Below, piece after piece: positions 54,905 through 64,000 of a stretch of DNA of 64,000 bases (position 1 is the stretch's first letter; every line of letters starts with the position of its first letter). Where the stretch lies: the NCBI RefSeq assembly GCF_030013905.1, contig NZ_CP124862.1, positions 2,359,051-2,423,050 on the forward strand, given 5' to 3'. Both the position numbers and the translations under genes were made by a program. Below the pieces are notes generated by a model. It saw only the letters and a program-made list of their open reading frames with translations. It ran no database searches and had not been told where the DNA came from. The DNA is from Petroclostridium sp. X23 (GTDB lineage: Bacteria; Bacillota; Clostridia; SK-Y3).

Positions 54905-56212
54905 TTACGGAATATAGACTTTTACCTTGGTTATTCTTTTTTTGGCTACTTTTTCGGCTTTTAATACCATATTCGCATATTCAACGATGGCTTCATCCTT
55001 TGGTGAAGGGATCTTCCCCAATTGACCAACCATAAAGCCTCCAATGGTCTCGAATTCTTCTTCCGGCAGCCGAACATTCATTGCCTCATTAAATTTATCT
55101 ATACTAAGCATACCATCAACCATATATGTATTATCATCTATCTTTTCAACATCAATAATCTCTTCATCATATTCATCCCAGATATTCCCCACGATCTCTT
55201 CAAGCAAGTCTTCAATTGTAATTAGTCCTGCAGTCCCTCCGTATTCATCAATTACAATTGCCATATGTATTTTTCTTAGCTGCATTTCTTTGAACAATAC
55301 ATCAATTTTCTTTGATTCCGGCACAAAATACGCAGGATGAATATTTTTCCCGATATCAAAATCTTTTACCACTTTGTCTTTATAAAGGGGAAGTAAATCT
55401 TTTACATAAAAAATCCCGATGATGTTATCTATACTATCATCATAAACCGGAATCCTTGAAAACTGCTCAGAGATTAAAACATCCAGAATATCTTCCATTT
55501 TGCTTGCTTTATCAACAGCTACCATGCTTGTCCTTGGCGTCATGACTTCTCTTACCGTGGTATCGTCAAACTCAAATATGCTATTGATCATTCTTTTTCC
55601 GGTTTCATGGATCAACCCTTTTTCTTGACCGACATCTACCATCAGCAATATCTCTTCTTCCGTAACTCTTTCGCCGCTGTTCTGCTCGGTAACGCCAAAT
55701 AATTTAGCTACTACATTTGTTGAAAAAGTAAGTACTTTTATGAATGGATATGTAATCTTAGATAACATATCCACCGGCCGCACAACAGCAAATGCTATCT
55801 TTTCCGCATTCTGCATGGCCACTCTCTTTGGTACTAACTCTCCAAACACCAATGTAATGTAGGATAAAACAAGAGTAACCAACAGGAGAGAGATTTGTCC
55901 GCTAAAAGCCGCTAGTACTTTGATATCGGTTGCCTTTAATATGTCCGCGAGGAGTTCTGAAATACTTACGGCCGCAGAAGCACTCGCCAAAAACCCCGCC
56001 AGTGTAATGCCTATCTGTATAGTGGATAAAAATCGACTCGGTTCCTCCAAAAATTTTATAATCAACTTAGCAGACTTATTTCCGTCTTCTGCAAGCTTTC
56101 GTACTTTATGATCATTTAATGATACGATAGCAAGTTCTGAAGCCGCAAAAAAACCATTAAATCCGATAAGCACCAATATGAAAAAAAACTGTATCAAAGT
56201 TTGATAACTCAT
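54905..56212 (-). CDS. CNNM/CorC-HlyC-type membrane protein with CBS pair
   Basis: 435 residues. Residues about 1-190: DUF21 membrane domain (FNGFFAASELAIVSLND, LVFGELVPKRVAM). About 210-330: two CBS domains (VMTPRTSMVAVD, FSRIPVYDDSIDNIIGIFYVKDL, IVIDEYGGTAGLITIEDLLEE). About 350-430: CorC_HlyC transporter-associated domain. The family is linked to magnesium or cobalt efflux; older annotations call it hemolysin, which is not supported here. AAGGAGAG precedes the ATG. Confidence 0.92.
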   Translation of the reverse strand: MSYQTLIQFFFILVLIGFNGFFAASELAIVSLNDHKVRKLAEDGNKSAKLIIKFLEEPSRFLSTIQIGITLAGFLASASAAVSISELLADILKATDIKVLAAFSGQISLLLVTLVLSYITLVFGELVPKRVAMQNAEKIAFAVVRPVDMLSKITYPFIKVLTFSTNVVAKLFGVTEQNSGERVTEEEILLMVDVGQEKGLIHETGKRMINSIFEFDDTTVREVMTPRTSMVAVDKASKMEDILDVLISEQFSRIPVYDDSIDNIIGIFYVKDLLPLYKDKVVKDFDIGKNIHPAYFVPESKKIDVLFKEMQLRKIHMAIVIDEYGGTAGLITIEDLLEEIVGNIWDEYDEEIIDVEKIDDNTYMVDGMLSIDKFNEAMNVRLPEEEFETIGGFMVGQLGKIPSPKDEAIVEYANMVLKAEKVAKKRITKVKVYIP

Positions 56213-56294
56213 AAATATGTGACTCTCCTTGTGATCTTATGTATCATTATATCTTTTAGTATATACAATCTTAAGGAATTTAAAGATAAATTAA

Positions 56295-56657
<363 letters not shown>

Positions 56658-56669
56658 TCACAGTTCACG

Positions 56670-56683
56670 GGTTATCGATAACC
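56670..56683. repeat. Perfect 14-bp palindrome upstream of the PII gene
   Basis: GGTTATCGATAACC lies 37 bases before the PII start, beside a short tandem (CAGTTCACAGTTCAC). It could be an operator, or part of a dispersed repeat unit. Confidence 0.5.
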
Positions 56684-56746
56684 AACTTCCCGCCGTAAAA
56701 TGCAAACTGCTAACGTTTTACCTATAATTATTGATTTTTCCTTTAT

Positions 56747-56974
56747 TTATTCTTTATTATTATTTTCATCAGAATCATCGGCCTCTTCGACATTTTGACC
56801 TCTTTTTCTGCTAAAGAAAAGGCCTGCTGCAATGATCATTAGAACAAAAGAAATCTGATTCACTACTTCTTCGTTTAATTCAACCCCAAAAACCCCTTGC
56901 ACTAAACCCATCCCAATCATAATAAAAGCAATAATCAATATGATAATTGTTTTTGTCTTGTCCGTTAGTTTCAT
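56747..56974 (-). CDS. Small membrane protein of unknown function
   Basis: 75 residues with two predicted membrane spans (TIIILIIAFIMIGMGLVQGVFG; ISFVLMIIAAGLFFS) and a strongly acidic, hydrophilic tail (EEADDSDENNNKE). No family recognised. AGGAGA about 6 bases before the ATG and a sensible protein composition support it as a real gene. It precedes the PII gene on the same strand, about 110 bases away. Confidence 0.65.
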   Translation of the reverse strand: MKLTDKTKTIIILIIAFIMIGMGLVQGVFGVELNEEVVNQISFVLMIIAAGLFFSRKRGQNVEEADDSDENNNKE

Positions 56975-57076
56975 TGATATTCTCCTTTTGCCATTTATTT
57001 ATTCCATGATATACCTAAGTATATTATAAATGCAATATTATTATCAACTTTATTTTATAACGCAGAAACATAAAAT

Positions 57077-57115
57077 GCCCATAGGCTGTATCTATACCTA
57101 TACAACCTATGGGAT
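57077..57115 (-). terminator. Hairpin downstream of the small frameshifted ORF
   Basis: CCCATAGG and CCTATGGG, with an inner TGTAT/ATACA stem, form a stable hairpin. Only a short T tract (CATTTTA) follows on the minus strand, so it would be a weak terminator. Confidence 0.4.
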
Positions 57116-57142
57116 CAATTAACATAAAAAAAGATTCATTCA

Positions 57143-57347
57143 TTATTTTTTGCTGTTTTTTGCTTTCTGTCTCTGTAATTTAATCCAATATCCAATTGTT
57201 TTAGGGGTGACTTCCAAACCATATACGGATAGTTTTCTTGCAATATCTTTGAACCCAATATGCACATGGTCCCACCACATAATTTCTTTTTTATACTCTT
57301 CCAGCCTTTCCAGAGGATAGTCCTTATCTTTATGATTTATAGATCAT
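57143..57347 (-). pseudogene. Small helix-turn-helix-like ORF with a one-base frameshift near its start
   Basis: GGGAGGG followed by ATG (57347) opens M-I-Y-K, but the frame then meets a stop. Removing one T just after codon 4 gives a clean 67-residue protein: DYPLERLEEYKKEIMWWDHV, then GFKDIARKLSVYG and TPKTIGYWIKLQRQKAKNSK. The second half looks like a small helix-turn-helix. Either the gene is disrupted, or it starts at a rare codon downstream of the shift, or the base is a sequencing error. Confidence 0.5.
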
Positions 57348-57513
57348 CCCTCCCTTAACCTTGCTTATGGTTATTGTCATTTCCATAGTAGATTTGTCAC
57401 ATCACCCATAATTAATATAATTTATATTAAAATTCTACATATGTATATTATTTCCTTCTTTTTTTGATATTTTTTCATCGACATCCTTCGACATGTAATA
57501 AAATGTGTCCGCA

Positions 57514-57584
57514 TAAAAAAAACTTAACAAATCTATCGGCAACGATCCGTAAGGATCACTGCCGATGCTTGTTAAGGTTTTTTT
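57514..57584. terminator. Bidirectional terminator
   Basis: CTTAACAA/TTGTTAAG, TCGGCA/TGCCGA and GATCC/GGATC blocks make a long imperfect stem with A-rich and T-rich flanks on the two sides. On the minus strand it ends the small membrane-protein gene at 57667. The rest of the 319-base gap between 57348 and 57666 holds an AT palindrome (TTAATATAA-T-TTATATTAA at 57412-57430) and no gene. Confidence 0.75.
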
Positions 57585-57666
57585 GATCAAACATAAGATA
57601 CCGTATACTTTTTACGGGTATTCCAATTTGATAACTTATTTTACTATCCGCCATCAATGGGCATCT

Positions 57667-57840
57667 TTATTGTCCCCACTGATCGTTGTTTTCATTTTTT
57701 CGAATATATATATCCAACGCCCTAATACCTCTATGCGCCAGCTTTATGAACAAGATCAGTGCGTATATTCCTAATCCGATACTTCCCAACCATAATAGAA
57801 ATACAGGCAGAAATAAAACTCCTCCTATAAGACTGTTCAT
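57667..57840 (-). CDS. Small membrane protein of unknown function
   Basis: 57 residues from the ATG at 57840 (a GTG at 57843 is equally possible; GGAGG lies 8-11 bases upstream). One long or two short membrane spans (GGVLFLPVFLLWLGSIGLG; YALILFIKLAH) followed by a charged tail. No family recognised. It is followed by a strong terminator and lies 79 bases after the UPF0210 gene. Confidence 0.55.
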   Translation of the reverse strand: MNSLIGGVLFLPVFLLWLGSIGLGIYALILFIKLAHRGIRALDIYIRKNENNDQWGQ

Positions 57841-57918
57841 CACGCCACTCACCTCCGCCGCCTTGCACTATCAAAAAGTCCCTCGCTTGAAAATCGGGTA
57901 TTATTATCCCATCATTCC

Positions 57919-59277
57919 TTAATTTCTTAAACTGTGAATCGGTGCAGGAATCCTTCCGCCTCTTTTGATAAATTCATCACTGCTAAACGGATTTACCTTC
58001 ATAACCGGTCCTGAGCCCAACAGCCCTCCAAATTCCACCATATCTCCGATATCTTTTCCGGGAGCGGGAATCAATCTGACTGCGGTTGTCTTATTATTGA
58101 TAACACCAATAGCCGCCTCATCAGCGATAATAGCAGATATGGTTGCCGCGCTTGTGCTGCCGGGCACAACGATCATATCCAGACCTACCGAGCATACACA
58201 TGTCATTGCTTCTAGCTTTTCAATGGACAATGCCCCTTGCTGTACCGCATTAATCATGCCTGCATCTTCGCTCACAGGTATAAAGGCTCCACTTAATCCA
58301 CCGACATAAGAAGATGCCATGGTACCGCCTTTTTTAACAGCATCATTTAACAGCGCAAGTGCAGCAGTTGTACCATGCGCACCGCATACCTCCAGCCCCA
58401 TCTCTTCCAATATCAATGCAACGCTGTCTCCAATAGCCGGAGTGGGCGCCAAAGACAAATCTATGATACCAAAGGATACTCCTAACCGTCTTGATGCCTC
58501 TTGGGCTACTAACTGACCCATTCTGGTAATCTTAAAAGCGGTTTTCTTGATGGTATCGGCTACAGTACCGAAATCGGCACCCCGCACTTTTTCCAATGCA
58601 TGTTTTACAACACCCGGTCCGCTTACTCCGACATTAATAACGCATTCCGGTTCACCAACACCATGAAATGCGCCTGCCATGAACGGGTTATCCTCCGGAA
58701 CATTGGCAAACACAACCAACTTGGCACATCCCAGGCCGCCATCCTGAGCGGTCAGATCCGCAGTCTTTTTTATGATTAAACCCATATCTCTTACTGCATC
58801 CATATTGATGCCTGCTTTTGTAGTGGCCACATTCACAGAAGAACACACTTTTTTGGTAGTGCTCAGCGCTTCGGGAATAGACCTTATCAATCTATGGTCC
58901 CCCTCAGTAAAACCCTTGTGTACTAATGCCGAAAAACCACCGATGAAATTTACACCTACCGTATCCGCCGCCTTGTCCAATATCTCGGCAAATTTAACAT
59001 AGTTTTCTTCATCACTGCATTCCGCAATCATAGATATGGGAGTCACTGAGATTCTTTTATTAATGATTGGAATACCGTATTCCTTTTCTATATCTTCCCC
59101 AACCTTTACCAAATTGGAAGCCAGGCGGGTGATTTTGTTATATATCTTTTCCCGGGCAATTTTTGCTTCGGAGTGACAGCAATCCCGTAAGGAAATCCCC
59201 ATGGTAATGGTTCTGATATCAAGGTTTTCCTCCTGGATCATCTTTATAGTTTCAATAACTTCAAATGGACTTATCAT
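57919..59277 (-). CDS. UPF0210/PFL-family protein (DUF711)
   Basis: 452 residues. [16 protein letters not shown] at the N terminus, [18 protein letters not shown] in the middle and [15 protein letters not shown] later are the marks of UPF0210, distantly related to pyruvate formate-lyase. The biochemical role is not established. It is nearly always found next to a small ACT-domain protein, as here (13 bases upstream), suggesting the ACT protein regulates it through an amino-acid-like ligand. Confidence 0.93.
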   Translation of the reverse strand: MISPFEVIETIKMIQEENLDIRTITMGISLRDCCHSEAKIAREKIYNKITRLASNLVKVGEDIEKEYGIPIINKRISVTPISMIAECSDEENYVKFAEILDKAADTVGVNFIGGFSALVHKGFTEGDHRLIRSIPEALSTTKKVCSSVNVATTKAGINMDAVRDMGLIIKKTADLTAQDGGLGCAKLVVFANVPEDNPFMAGAFHGVGEPECVINVGVSGPGVVKHALEKVRGADFGTVADTIKKTAFKITRMGQLVAQEASRRLGVSFGIIDLSLAPTPAIGDSVALILEEMGLEVCGAHGTTAALALLNDAVKKGGTMASSYVGGLSGAFIPVSEDAGMINAVQQGALSIEKLEAMTCVCSVGLDMIVVPGSTSAATISAIIADEAAIGVINNKTTAVRLIPAPGKDIGDMVEFGGLLGSGPVMKVNPFSSDEFIKRGGRIPAPIHSLRN

Positions 59278-59290
59278 GCTTTACCCCCTC

Positions 59291-59560
59291 TTATATACGG
59301 TGCATGGAGTTAAAAATATCTTCGTGCTGAATCCTGATTGACAAGCCAAGCTCCCGCCCTTTTTTCTCCAACTGATCCGAAAGCTTGGAAAAGTCGACTT
59401 CCATACTAGAAATATCCACCAACATGATCATTGTAAAAATATCTTGCATAATGGTCTGGGATATATCTAATATGTTAACATTGCAATCAGCCAGTATATT
59501 GCTAATCGCTGCAATAATTCCTACTCTATCATTACCTAATACTGTAATTACTGCTCTCAT
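59291..59560 (-). CDS. ACT-domain protein, UPF0237 family
   Basis: 89 residues; AAGGAGG lies 10 bases before the ATG at 59560. A single ACT domain: MRAVITVLGNDRVGIIAAIS, then CNVNILDISQTIMQDIFTMIML. ACT domains bind amino acids or similar small molecules. It forms a two-gene operon with the UPF0210 gene. Confidence 0.92.
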   Translation of the reverse strand: MRAVITVLGNDRVGIIAAISNILADCNVNILDISQTIMQDIFTMIMLVDISSMEVDFSKLSDQLEKKGRELGLSIRIQHEDIFNSMHRI

Positions 59561-59622
59561 AATGTACAAACCTCCTTCATGGTATATGTATATATACTAC
59601 TACAAAACAATTATTTTTTCCA

Positions 59623-59652
59623 CAAAAAAATAAGGTTGGATAAACAACCTCA
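59623..59652 (-). terminator. Terminator of the soluble chemoreceptor gene
   Basis: TGAGGTTG and CAACCTTA pair around a 6-base loop and are followed by seven Ts on the minus strand. Confidence 0.75.
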
Positions 59653-59676
59653 TTTTTTCTCTTATTTATTATTCTA

Positions 59677-60525
59677 TTATACTAGCTCACTCATACTTTT
59701 TTTGATATTTTCAATTTCTTCTGCAATATTATCCATTGATTGAGAAATGCTATGTGAGTTATCCGAAATATCTACGATGGTGCTGATGATTTGCGTAATA
59801 TAGCTGTGAAAATCTTTGAGGGTATTATTAATTTGAGTAACCGAGTTTGAGCTGTCATTTGCCAATTTTCTTATTTCATTAGCGACAACAGTAAAACCTT
59901 TTCCATGCTCTCCTGACCGTGCCGCTTCAATAGCAGCATTAAGCCCCAACAAGTTTGTTTGATCGGAAATCCTTTTTATGAAGTTTAATATATCATTGGT
60001 GTTATTAAGCTTAGACTTGACTGTTTCAGCGTTACCGGACAATGTGTTCAATATGGATGCCTGTTCCTGGGATACTGCCGTCAGCTGCTCAACAGCCGCT
60101 GCTACCTGCTGAATACTGGAAAAAACTTGCACAGATGTATTGTTAATCAATTGCGTTTGCATATATTGCTTAATTTGAGAAACAATAAAAAAACAAGCGA
60201 TTTTAGCAATGGGTCTTACGATAGCGGGATCTCCACTAATTCCTATAACCCCAATGACCCTATCTTCATAAACAACGGATGTATTATATCCCGGCCTTGC
60301 TCCTTGAAGCCTTTGCGCTTCTTCTAGTGAAATGGCAATTTCCGGAACCTCTCCTGCCATGATTCTTTTGGCACCTTCATGAATTGTTCCAATACGTTCA
60401 ACAGAAGTTGACGCGATGATTTCTCCACCATCCCCCATGATATTAATATTACTATTGATTTCAGATGATATTGAAGATATTAGGTCTTTGATAAAATCAA
60501 TATGATGTAATAAGATATTTTCCAT
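59677..60525 (-). CDS. Soluble chemoreceptor-like protein with diacid-recognition domain
   Basis: 282 residues, start at 60525 with GGGGGG 5 bases upstream. No membrane span. Residues about 5-125 match the CdaR-type sugar-diacid recognition domain ([46 protein letters not shown]). Residues about 140-282 are a short methyl-accepting signalling hairpin with the tip [21 protein letters not shown]. So it may report an internal acid such as a sugar acid to the chemotaxis system. A GntP (gluconate-type) permease lies about 2.4 kb away. Confidence 0.88.
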   Translation of the reverse strand: MENILLHHIDFIKDLISSISSEINSNINIMGDGGEIIASTSVERIGTIHEGAKRIMAGEVPEIAISLEEAQRLQGARPGYNTSVVYEDRVIGVIGISGDPAIVRPIAKIACFFIVSQIKQYMQTQLINNTSVQVFSSIQQVAAAVEQLTAVSQEQASILNTLSGNAETVKSKLNNTNDILNFIKRISDQTNLLGLNAAIEAARSGEHGKGFTVVANEIRKLANDSSNSVTQINNTLKDFHSYITQIISTIVDISDNSHSISQSMDNIAEEIENIKKSMSELV

Positions 60526-60680
60526 ATGTACCCCCCCTATACAGATTACACATTTTTGAACCCACAAATTCCAGCAATGTATTTCGACAGCAAATTTTAT
60601 GCAATGTGCTATAAAGTATTATACTATAAAAATAGATTTTTTACATCTTTTATAATATAAATATGTATAAATTTATATAT

Positions 60681-61586
60681 TCACAATCCCAATATAACCG
60701 ATAAAGCTAATGAAACGGTTACCAGGCTAATAACTGTTGTCACTAAAGTCACTGTAGACACCAATTCCGGTTTCGCATCAAACTGGATTGCCAATAATGT
60801 TGTAGTTGCGGCTGAAGGTACTGCAGATACTATCATCATTACTTTTGCTGTCAAACTTGTCATTTGAAAAAATAGCGGTATGATTGATAATCCAATTAAA
60901 GGGTAGGCAAACAGCCGTAAAAAAACTGCGGTACCGATAAATTTCCAATTTATCGCCGCTTTAACCCTTCCCAATTGTATACCCAATACGACCAGCAATG
61001 TCGGAATAGCCGCCTGGCCCATCAATTGTACCGGCCTCAATACTGCTTCAGGAAGATCAACGCTGAAAAACCGCATGATCATTGCTACCAATAATGCAAT
61101 GAAACCCGGCATTTTAATAACATCTTTTAGAGATGCAAAAAAATTATTATTGCTGTTTGATGCAAAATATACTCCTGCTGAGTTCATCAAAAATGATTGG
61201 AATACCGAAAATATAATCGCACGCTCAAAGCCGGCCTGCTGAAATGCAAACAAAATAATGGGCAAACCATAATTGCCGCTGTTAGGAAATGCCGTACTTA
61301 AGAATAAAGCACTTCTAAGCTGCGGAGGATATTTTAATACAAAAGTACTGATAAGATATACTATTGCTACAAATAAAGCAAATAGTAAAGCAGCGTAACC
61401 CAATATTTTCACAATCTCATCATTGTTTACTTCCGCGGTAAGCATAGAGTTAAAATAGAGAGCCGGTGTAAATATATATAATGCTAATTTAGATGAAGGC
61501 TTTATATCCAGATCGGTAAAGCGCCCAAAAAGAAATCCTATTAATATTACAGCGAAAACAGGAAAAACTACATTAAAAAGTACCAT
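60681..61586 (-). CDS. AEC-family permease
   Basis: 301 residues from the ATG at 61586 (GGGGG 8 bases upstream; ATGs at 61592 and 61601 are alternatives). About ten membrane spans. NVVFPVFAVILIGFLFGR, FPNSGNYGLPI and QAAIPTLLVVLGIQLG are marks of the auxin efflux carrier family, whose bacterial members often move malate or other organic acids. Preceded by a promoter inside a perfect palindrome (61611-61647). Confidence 0.9.
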   Translation of the reverse strand: MVLFNVVFPVFAVILIGFLFGRFTDLDIKPSSKLALYIFTPALYFNSMLTAEVNNDEIVKILGYAALLFALFVAIVYLISTFVLKYPPQLRSALFLSTAFPNSGNYGLPIILFAFQQAGFERAIIFSVFQSFLMNSAGVYFASNSNNNFFASLKDVIKMPGFIALLVAMIMRFFSVDLPEAVLRPVQLMGQAAIPTLLVVLGIQLGRVKAAINWKFIGTAVFLRLFAYPLIGLSIIPLFFQMTSLTAKVMMIVSAVPSAATTTLLAIQFDAKPELVSTVTLVTTVISLVTVSLALSVILGL

Positions 61587-61610
61587 AAGCATATCCCCCA
61601 TAATAATAAA

Positions 61611-61647
61611 CAATGTTGGAAATTATAACATATAATTTCCAACATTG
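61611..61647. promoter_or_regulatory. Perfect 37-bp palindrome, probable operator of the AEC permease gene
   Basis: Two perfect 17-base arms (CAATGTTGGAAATTATA and its complement) flank ACA. The palindrome spans the -10 box and the promoter spacer and reaches into the -35 box, so a bound repressor would block transcription. Confidence 0.65.
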
Positions 61648-61650
61648 CAA
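61622..61650 (-). promoter_or_regulatory. Promoter of the AEC permease gene
   Basis: TTGCAA (61645-61650) and TATAAT (61622-61627), 17 bases apart on the minus strand, 36 bases upstream of the chosen ATG. Confidence 0.65.
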
Positions 61651-61681
61651 TATTACTCAAAATCATTTATAATTTGGTTCT

Positions 61682-61849
61682 ATATATAACGCATTAAAGT
61701 TTTTACATTGGCAAACGGTTTTGGGGCGGTGTATGTGTCCTTCAGAGACGCGCCCAAACTCACTTCGTTCAAACAGTGGACGGTCTCTTACGGAAACACA
61801 CACCGCCCCAAACCTATCGTTACTGTAATTTCTTTAATGCGTTATATAT
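61682..61849. mobile_element. MITE-like inverted-repeat element
   Basis: A 168-base unit with perfect 18-base terminal inverted repeats (ATATATAACGCATTAAAG and complement). Inner arms continue (GGGGCGGTGT against ACACCGCCCC; GAGACG against CGGTCTC), so the unit can fold almost end to end. The centre is GC-rich; no ORF. It starts 2 bases after the stop codon of the dehydrogenase gene. Its arms differ from the element at 48300. Confidence 0.65.
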
Positions 61850-61851
61850 TC

Positions 61852-62838
61852 TTATGGTCTAAACACAATTTTAATAGCGGCGTCATCTTTATCAGCCAGA
61901 TCAAAGCCTTCTTTGATATCATTCAATTTAAACTCATTGGTAATCAGCGATTTAACATCAATATGCCCTTGAATCACCGGTTTTAATGTTTCCGGAGTCC
62001 ATACGCGTCTTTCCCTCCAAGTATGGTGCACCAGACATGTATTGATAAACTGCAATCCGTCATCATGCCATCTGCTGATATTTAAAGTAATGGGCTGTGT
62101 AACCCAGCTATAGAATACAAATTTTCCATTATGCTTAATCATTTCCGTTGCGGCATTAAAAGAACTTTCACTGCCTGCCGCTTCAACAACCACATCGGCA
62201 CCACGACCATTGGTTAATTCTTTTACGATTTCCACAGGATCCTCTTTTTGGAGATTGATCGTAATATCTGTCCCTAGCTTTTTAGCCAACTCCAGCTTTC
62301 CATCCAATACATCAACCACAACTACCTTATCTGCTCCCTTTTTCTTGGCACATTGCGCAATGATCTGTCCCGCAAATCCTCCGCCCATGACTACAACAAA
62401 ATCACCAAGCTGAACCCCGGAATTCATACCCGAATACATTGCACATGCAGTAGGTTCACCCAGACTTGCGATATCCATATCAAGACCTTCAGGCACCGGT
62501 TGAAGCTGCCATGTTTTTGATACAAAGTAATCGGCATAATTGTTATTCCAACCAAAAGCCATTACTTGATCTCCCACTTTATATTCTGTAACTTTGGAAC
62601 CTACTTCTACAATCGTCCCTCCACTTTCATGACCCAAATAAAATGGAAATTTGGGTTCTTGCCGGAATTCCGCCGTTTTTGGAGGCATTTGCCCTCGGTA
62701 AAAATTTTTATCGGACCCGCAAATCCCCATTAAATGGTTTTTTACGATTACCTCATCTTCCCCGCATACCAATTCTTTTTCGATTAATCCAATATCATAT
62801 GCTCCTTTTAATAGTGCTGCTCTTGTTTTTATTGACAT
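61852..62838 (-). CDS. Zinc-type alcohol/polyol dehydrogenase (MDR family)
   Basis: 328 residues, start at 62838 with AAAGGGG upstream. Catalytic zinc ligands: Cys in GICGSD, His and Glu in GHESGG, and Glu in LGEPTAC. The four-Cys structural zinc loop usual near residue 100 is absent (MAFGWNNNYADYF). Rossmann motif GGGFAG, with VVDV as the acidic end of the second strand, indicates NAD. Of the threonine/sorbitol dehydrogenase group. It follows the GntP permease by 63 bases, so the pair likely imports and oxidises a sugar acid or polyol. Confidence 0.87.
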   Translation of the reverse strand: MSIKTRAALLKGAYDIGLIEKELVCGEDEVIVKNHLMGICGSDKNFYRGQMPPKTAEFRQEPKFPFYLGHESGGTIVEVGSKVTEYKVGDQVMAFGWNNNYADYFVSKTWQLQPVPEGLDMDIASLGEPTACAMYSGMNSGVQLGDFVVVMGGGFAGQIIAQCAKKKGADKVVVVDVLDGKLELAKKLGTDITINLQKEDPVEIVKELTNGRGADVVVEAAGSESSFNAATEMIKHNGKFVFYSWVTQPITLNISRWHDDGLQFINTCLVHHTWRERRVWTPETLKPVIQGHIDVKSLITNEFKLNDIKEGFDLADKDDAAIKIVFRP

Positions 62839-62901
62839 GATTTTCCCCTTTCTTTTCTTACGAAAAATTAACATTTTTTTAGACAGCCAAAGGTTGTTTG
62901 A

Positions 62902-64000
62902 TTAAATCAAACCAATTATATTAAGTATGAACACAGCAATAAATGATGCGATACCACTGGCTGCTGTTGCTCCACCTATAGACCTTAATGCTTGCGGAAG
63001 GTTCATATTGGACAAACTGGCAGTCACCCAAAATCCGCTGCTATTGGTATGTTTAAATATCTGTGCACCGGATGCACATGCTAAAAATGTTGCTAGTGCT
63101 GAAATATCAAGGTTTGGAAGCAATGGCTGCATAATGGCTGCTCCTGTCATAACACCAAGTGTGTTGGAACCTGTAATGGTATTTACAACAGCACTGATTA
63201 TAAATGGGATGAACAGCGGAGGAATACCGCTTTTTCCAATTGCGTCCGCAAGTTGTTCTGCAACTTTTGCGTCTTTAATCAGCAGTGCCAGCGCTCCACC
63301 AAGACCGGTAACAATGATGGGCATAGCAGACATCTTTAATCCGTCTTCTACCCAATCATTTAAGACTTTTTTGCTTTTCCATTCTTTTCCTGTCAATATC
63401 AATGAAAAAATAACACCTATCAACAACGCTACCAGCGGCGAACCCACAAATCCAAATGCCTTTGCAAGCGGCGCTTCTTTATCTACCGCATTTAACATGG
63501 AAGAAACCATAATCAATACAATAGGAATGATAATGGGTAAATAGGATACAAATAAGCCCGGAAGTTTTGCGGGATCAGTAATGTTTTTCGCAGTCTTAAT
63601 AAACTCTTCTTTAGGATCTATATGGAATTTCAAAGTTTTACAGTAAAGGGTTGCAGCAATGACAGCAGGAACCGAAACCACTATTCCCCATAGGATCGCT
63701 TGTCCCAGATCTACTCCAAGAAGCGCTGCTGCTGCAAGCGGACCCGGGGTAGGAGGTACTAATGAATGGGTAATATATGCACCAAGATAAAGCACCGTAC
63801 CGAATTGTGCCATAGATGCTCCGGTCTGAAGCGCTAATGTCGAAACAACCGGCATAAGAACAATCACAACAGAATCAGCAAAAACCGGTATCCCTAGAAT
63901 AGCAGAACTGACTACAATTGCCCAAATTACATTTTTCTTTCCGAATATTTTCAGTGTAGAGTTTGTTATGCTTACTGCTGCTCCTGTTTCTTCCAATACC
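62902..64000 (-). CDS. GntP-family permease, 3' part
   Basis: The reading frame runs through the window edge, so the start and roughly the first 80 residues are missing. What is present (about 366 residues) has some nine membrane spans and GntP marks: LEETGAAVSI, HSLVPPTPGPLAAAALLGVDLG and NTITGSNTLGVMTGAAIMQPLL. GntP proteins import gluconate and related acids such as glycerate or beta-hydroxybutyrate with protons. First visible gene of an operon with the dehydrogenase. Confidence 0.88.
   Translation of the reverse strand, partial: VLEETGAAVSITNSTLKIFGKKNVIWAIVVSSAILGIPVFADSVVIVLMPVVSTLALQTGASMAQFGTVLYLGAYITHSLVPPTPGPLAAAALLGVDLGQAILWGIVVSVPAVIAATLYCKTLKFHIDPKEEFIKTAKNITDPAKLPGLFVSYLPIIIPIVLIMVSSMLNAVDKEAPLAKAFGFVGSPLVALLIGVIFSLILTGKEWKSKKVLNDWVEDGLKMSAMPIIVTGLGGALALLIKDAKVAEQLADAIGKSGIPPLFIPFIISAVVNTITGSNTLGVMTGAAIMQPLLPNLDISALATFLACASGAQIFKHTNSSGFWVTASLSNMNLPQALRSIGGATAASGIASFIAVFILNIIGLI

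Noticed and set aside
54905..56212. Hemolysin
   Set aside because: The DUF21-CBS-CorC layout matches ion-transport proteins; the hemolysin name of this family has no support in the sequence.

Overview
The window looks like the chromosome of a low-GC Gram-positive anaerobe, most likely an amino-acid-fermenting member of the Clostridia. The signs are AT-rich intergenic DNA, AAGGAGG-type ribosome binding sites, a tRNA-Met T-box, ABC-F and PcrA-type genes typical of Firmicutes, and a complete ornithine fermentation operon. I cannot name the genus. I saw no rRNA, tRNA, CRISPR array, transposase or phage gene.

Layout. (1) 1-1860: 5' end of a zinc-ribbon gene, then an ammonium transporter whose leader carries two ANTAR-type hairpins overlapping a terminator. 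(2) 2040-10500: a BNR-repeat sialidase-like protein divergent from an allantoinase-like amidohydrolase, a BMP-type (nucleoside-class) ABC transporter with its lipoprotein, and an FCD-domain regulator; direct repeats lie between the divergent promoters. (3) 10587-12332: a chemoreceptor. (4) 12437-21515: the ornithine pathway on the minus strand, transcribed alr, ord, ortA, ortB, oraS, oraE, a GlmL-type factor, orr, with most genes overlapping. Upstream of alr lies a wrecked alanine dehydrogenase gene (21529-21960), cut off exactly where the next cassette ends.

(5) 21962-43109: two related cassettes in tandem on the minus strand. Each is transcribed: YheO/DauR-type PAS regulator, RidA, a 589-residue M28-like hydrolase with altered active-site residues, a Liv-type five-part ABC transporter, and short-chain dehydrogenase(s). 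Cassette B (31550-43109) also has an M20 peptidase and three dehydrogenases. Cassette A (21962-30895) has one dehydrogenase, a degraded ORF where B has the M20 gene, and a scar of an M20 3' end upstream. This pair is the best candidate for an undescribed catabolic system: uptake of an amino-acid-like or amide compound, hydrolysis, imine clean-up by RidA and oxidation by dehydrogenases, next to an amino-acid fermentation pathway.

(6) 43647-56212: an EamA transporter, two ABC-F ATPases, a DEAD-box helicase, a rhomboid protease overlapping a PcrA/UvrD-type helicase, T-box plus methionyl-tRNA synthetase, and a CNNM/CorC-type membrane protein. (7) 56295-64000: a PII protein, small membrane proteins, a frameshifted small ORF, the UPF0210-ACT pair, a soluble chemoreceptor-like protein with a diacid-recognition domain, an AEC permease behind a perfect 37-bp palindrome, and a GntP permease plus zinc-type dehydrogenase operon cut by the window edge. 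Two MITE-like inverted-repeat elements (48300-48455, 61682-61849) sit in intergenic DNA.
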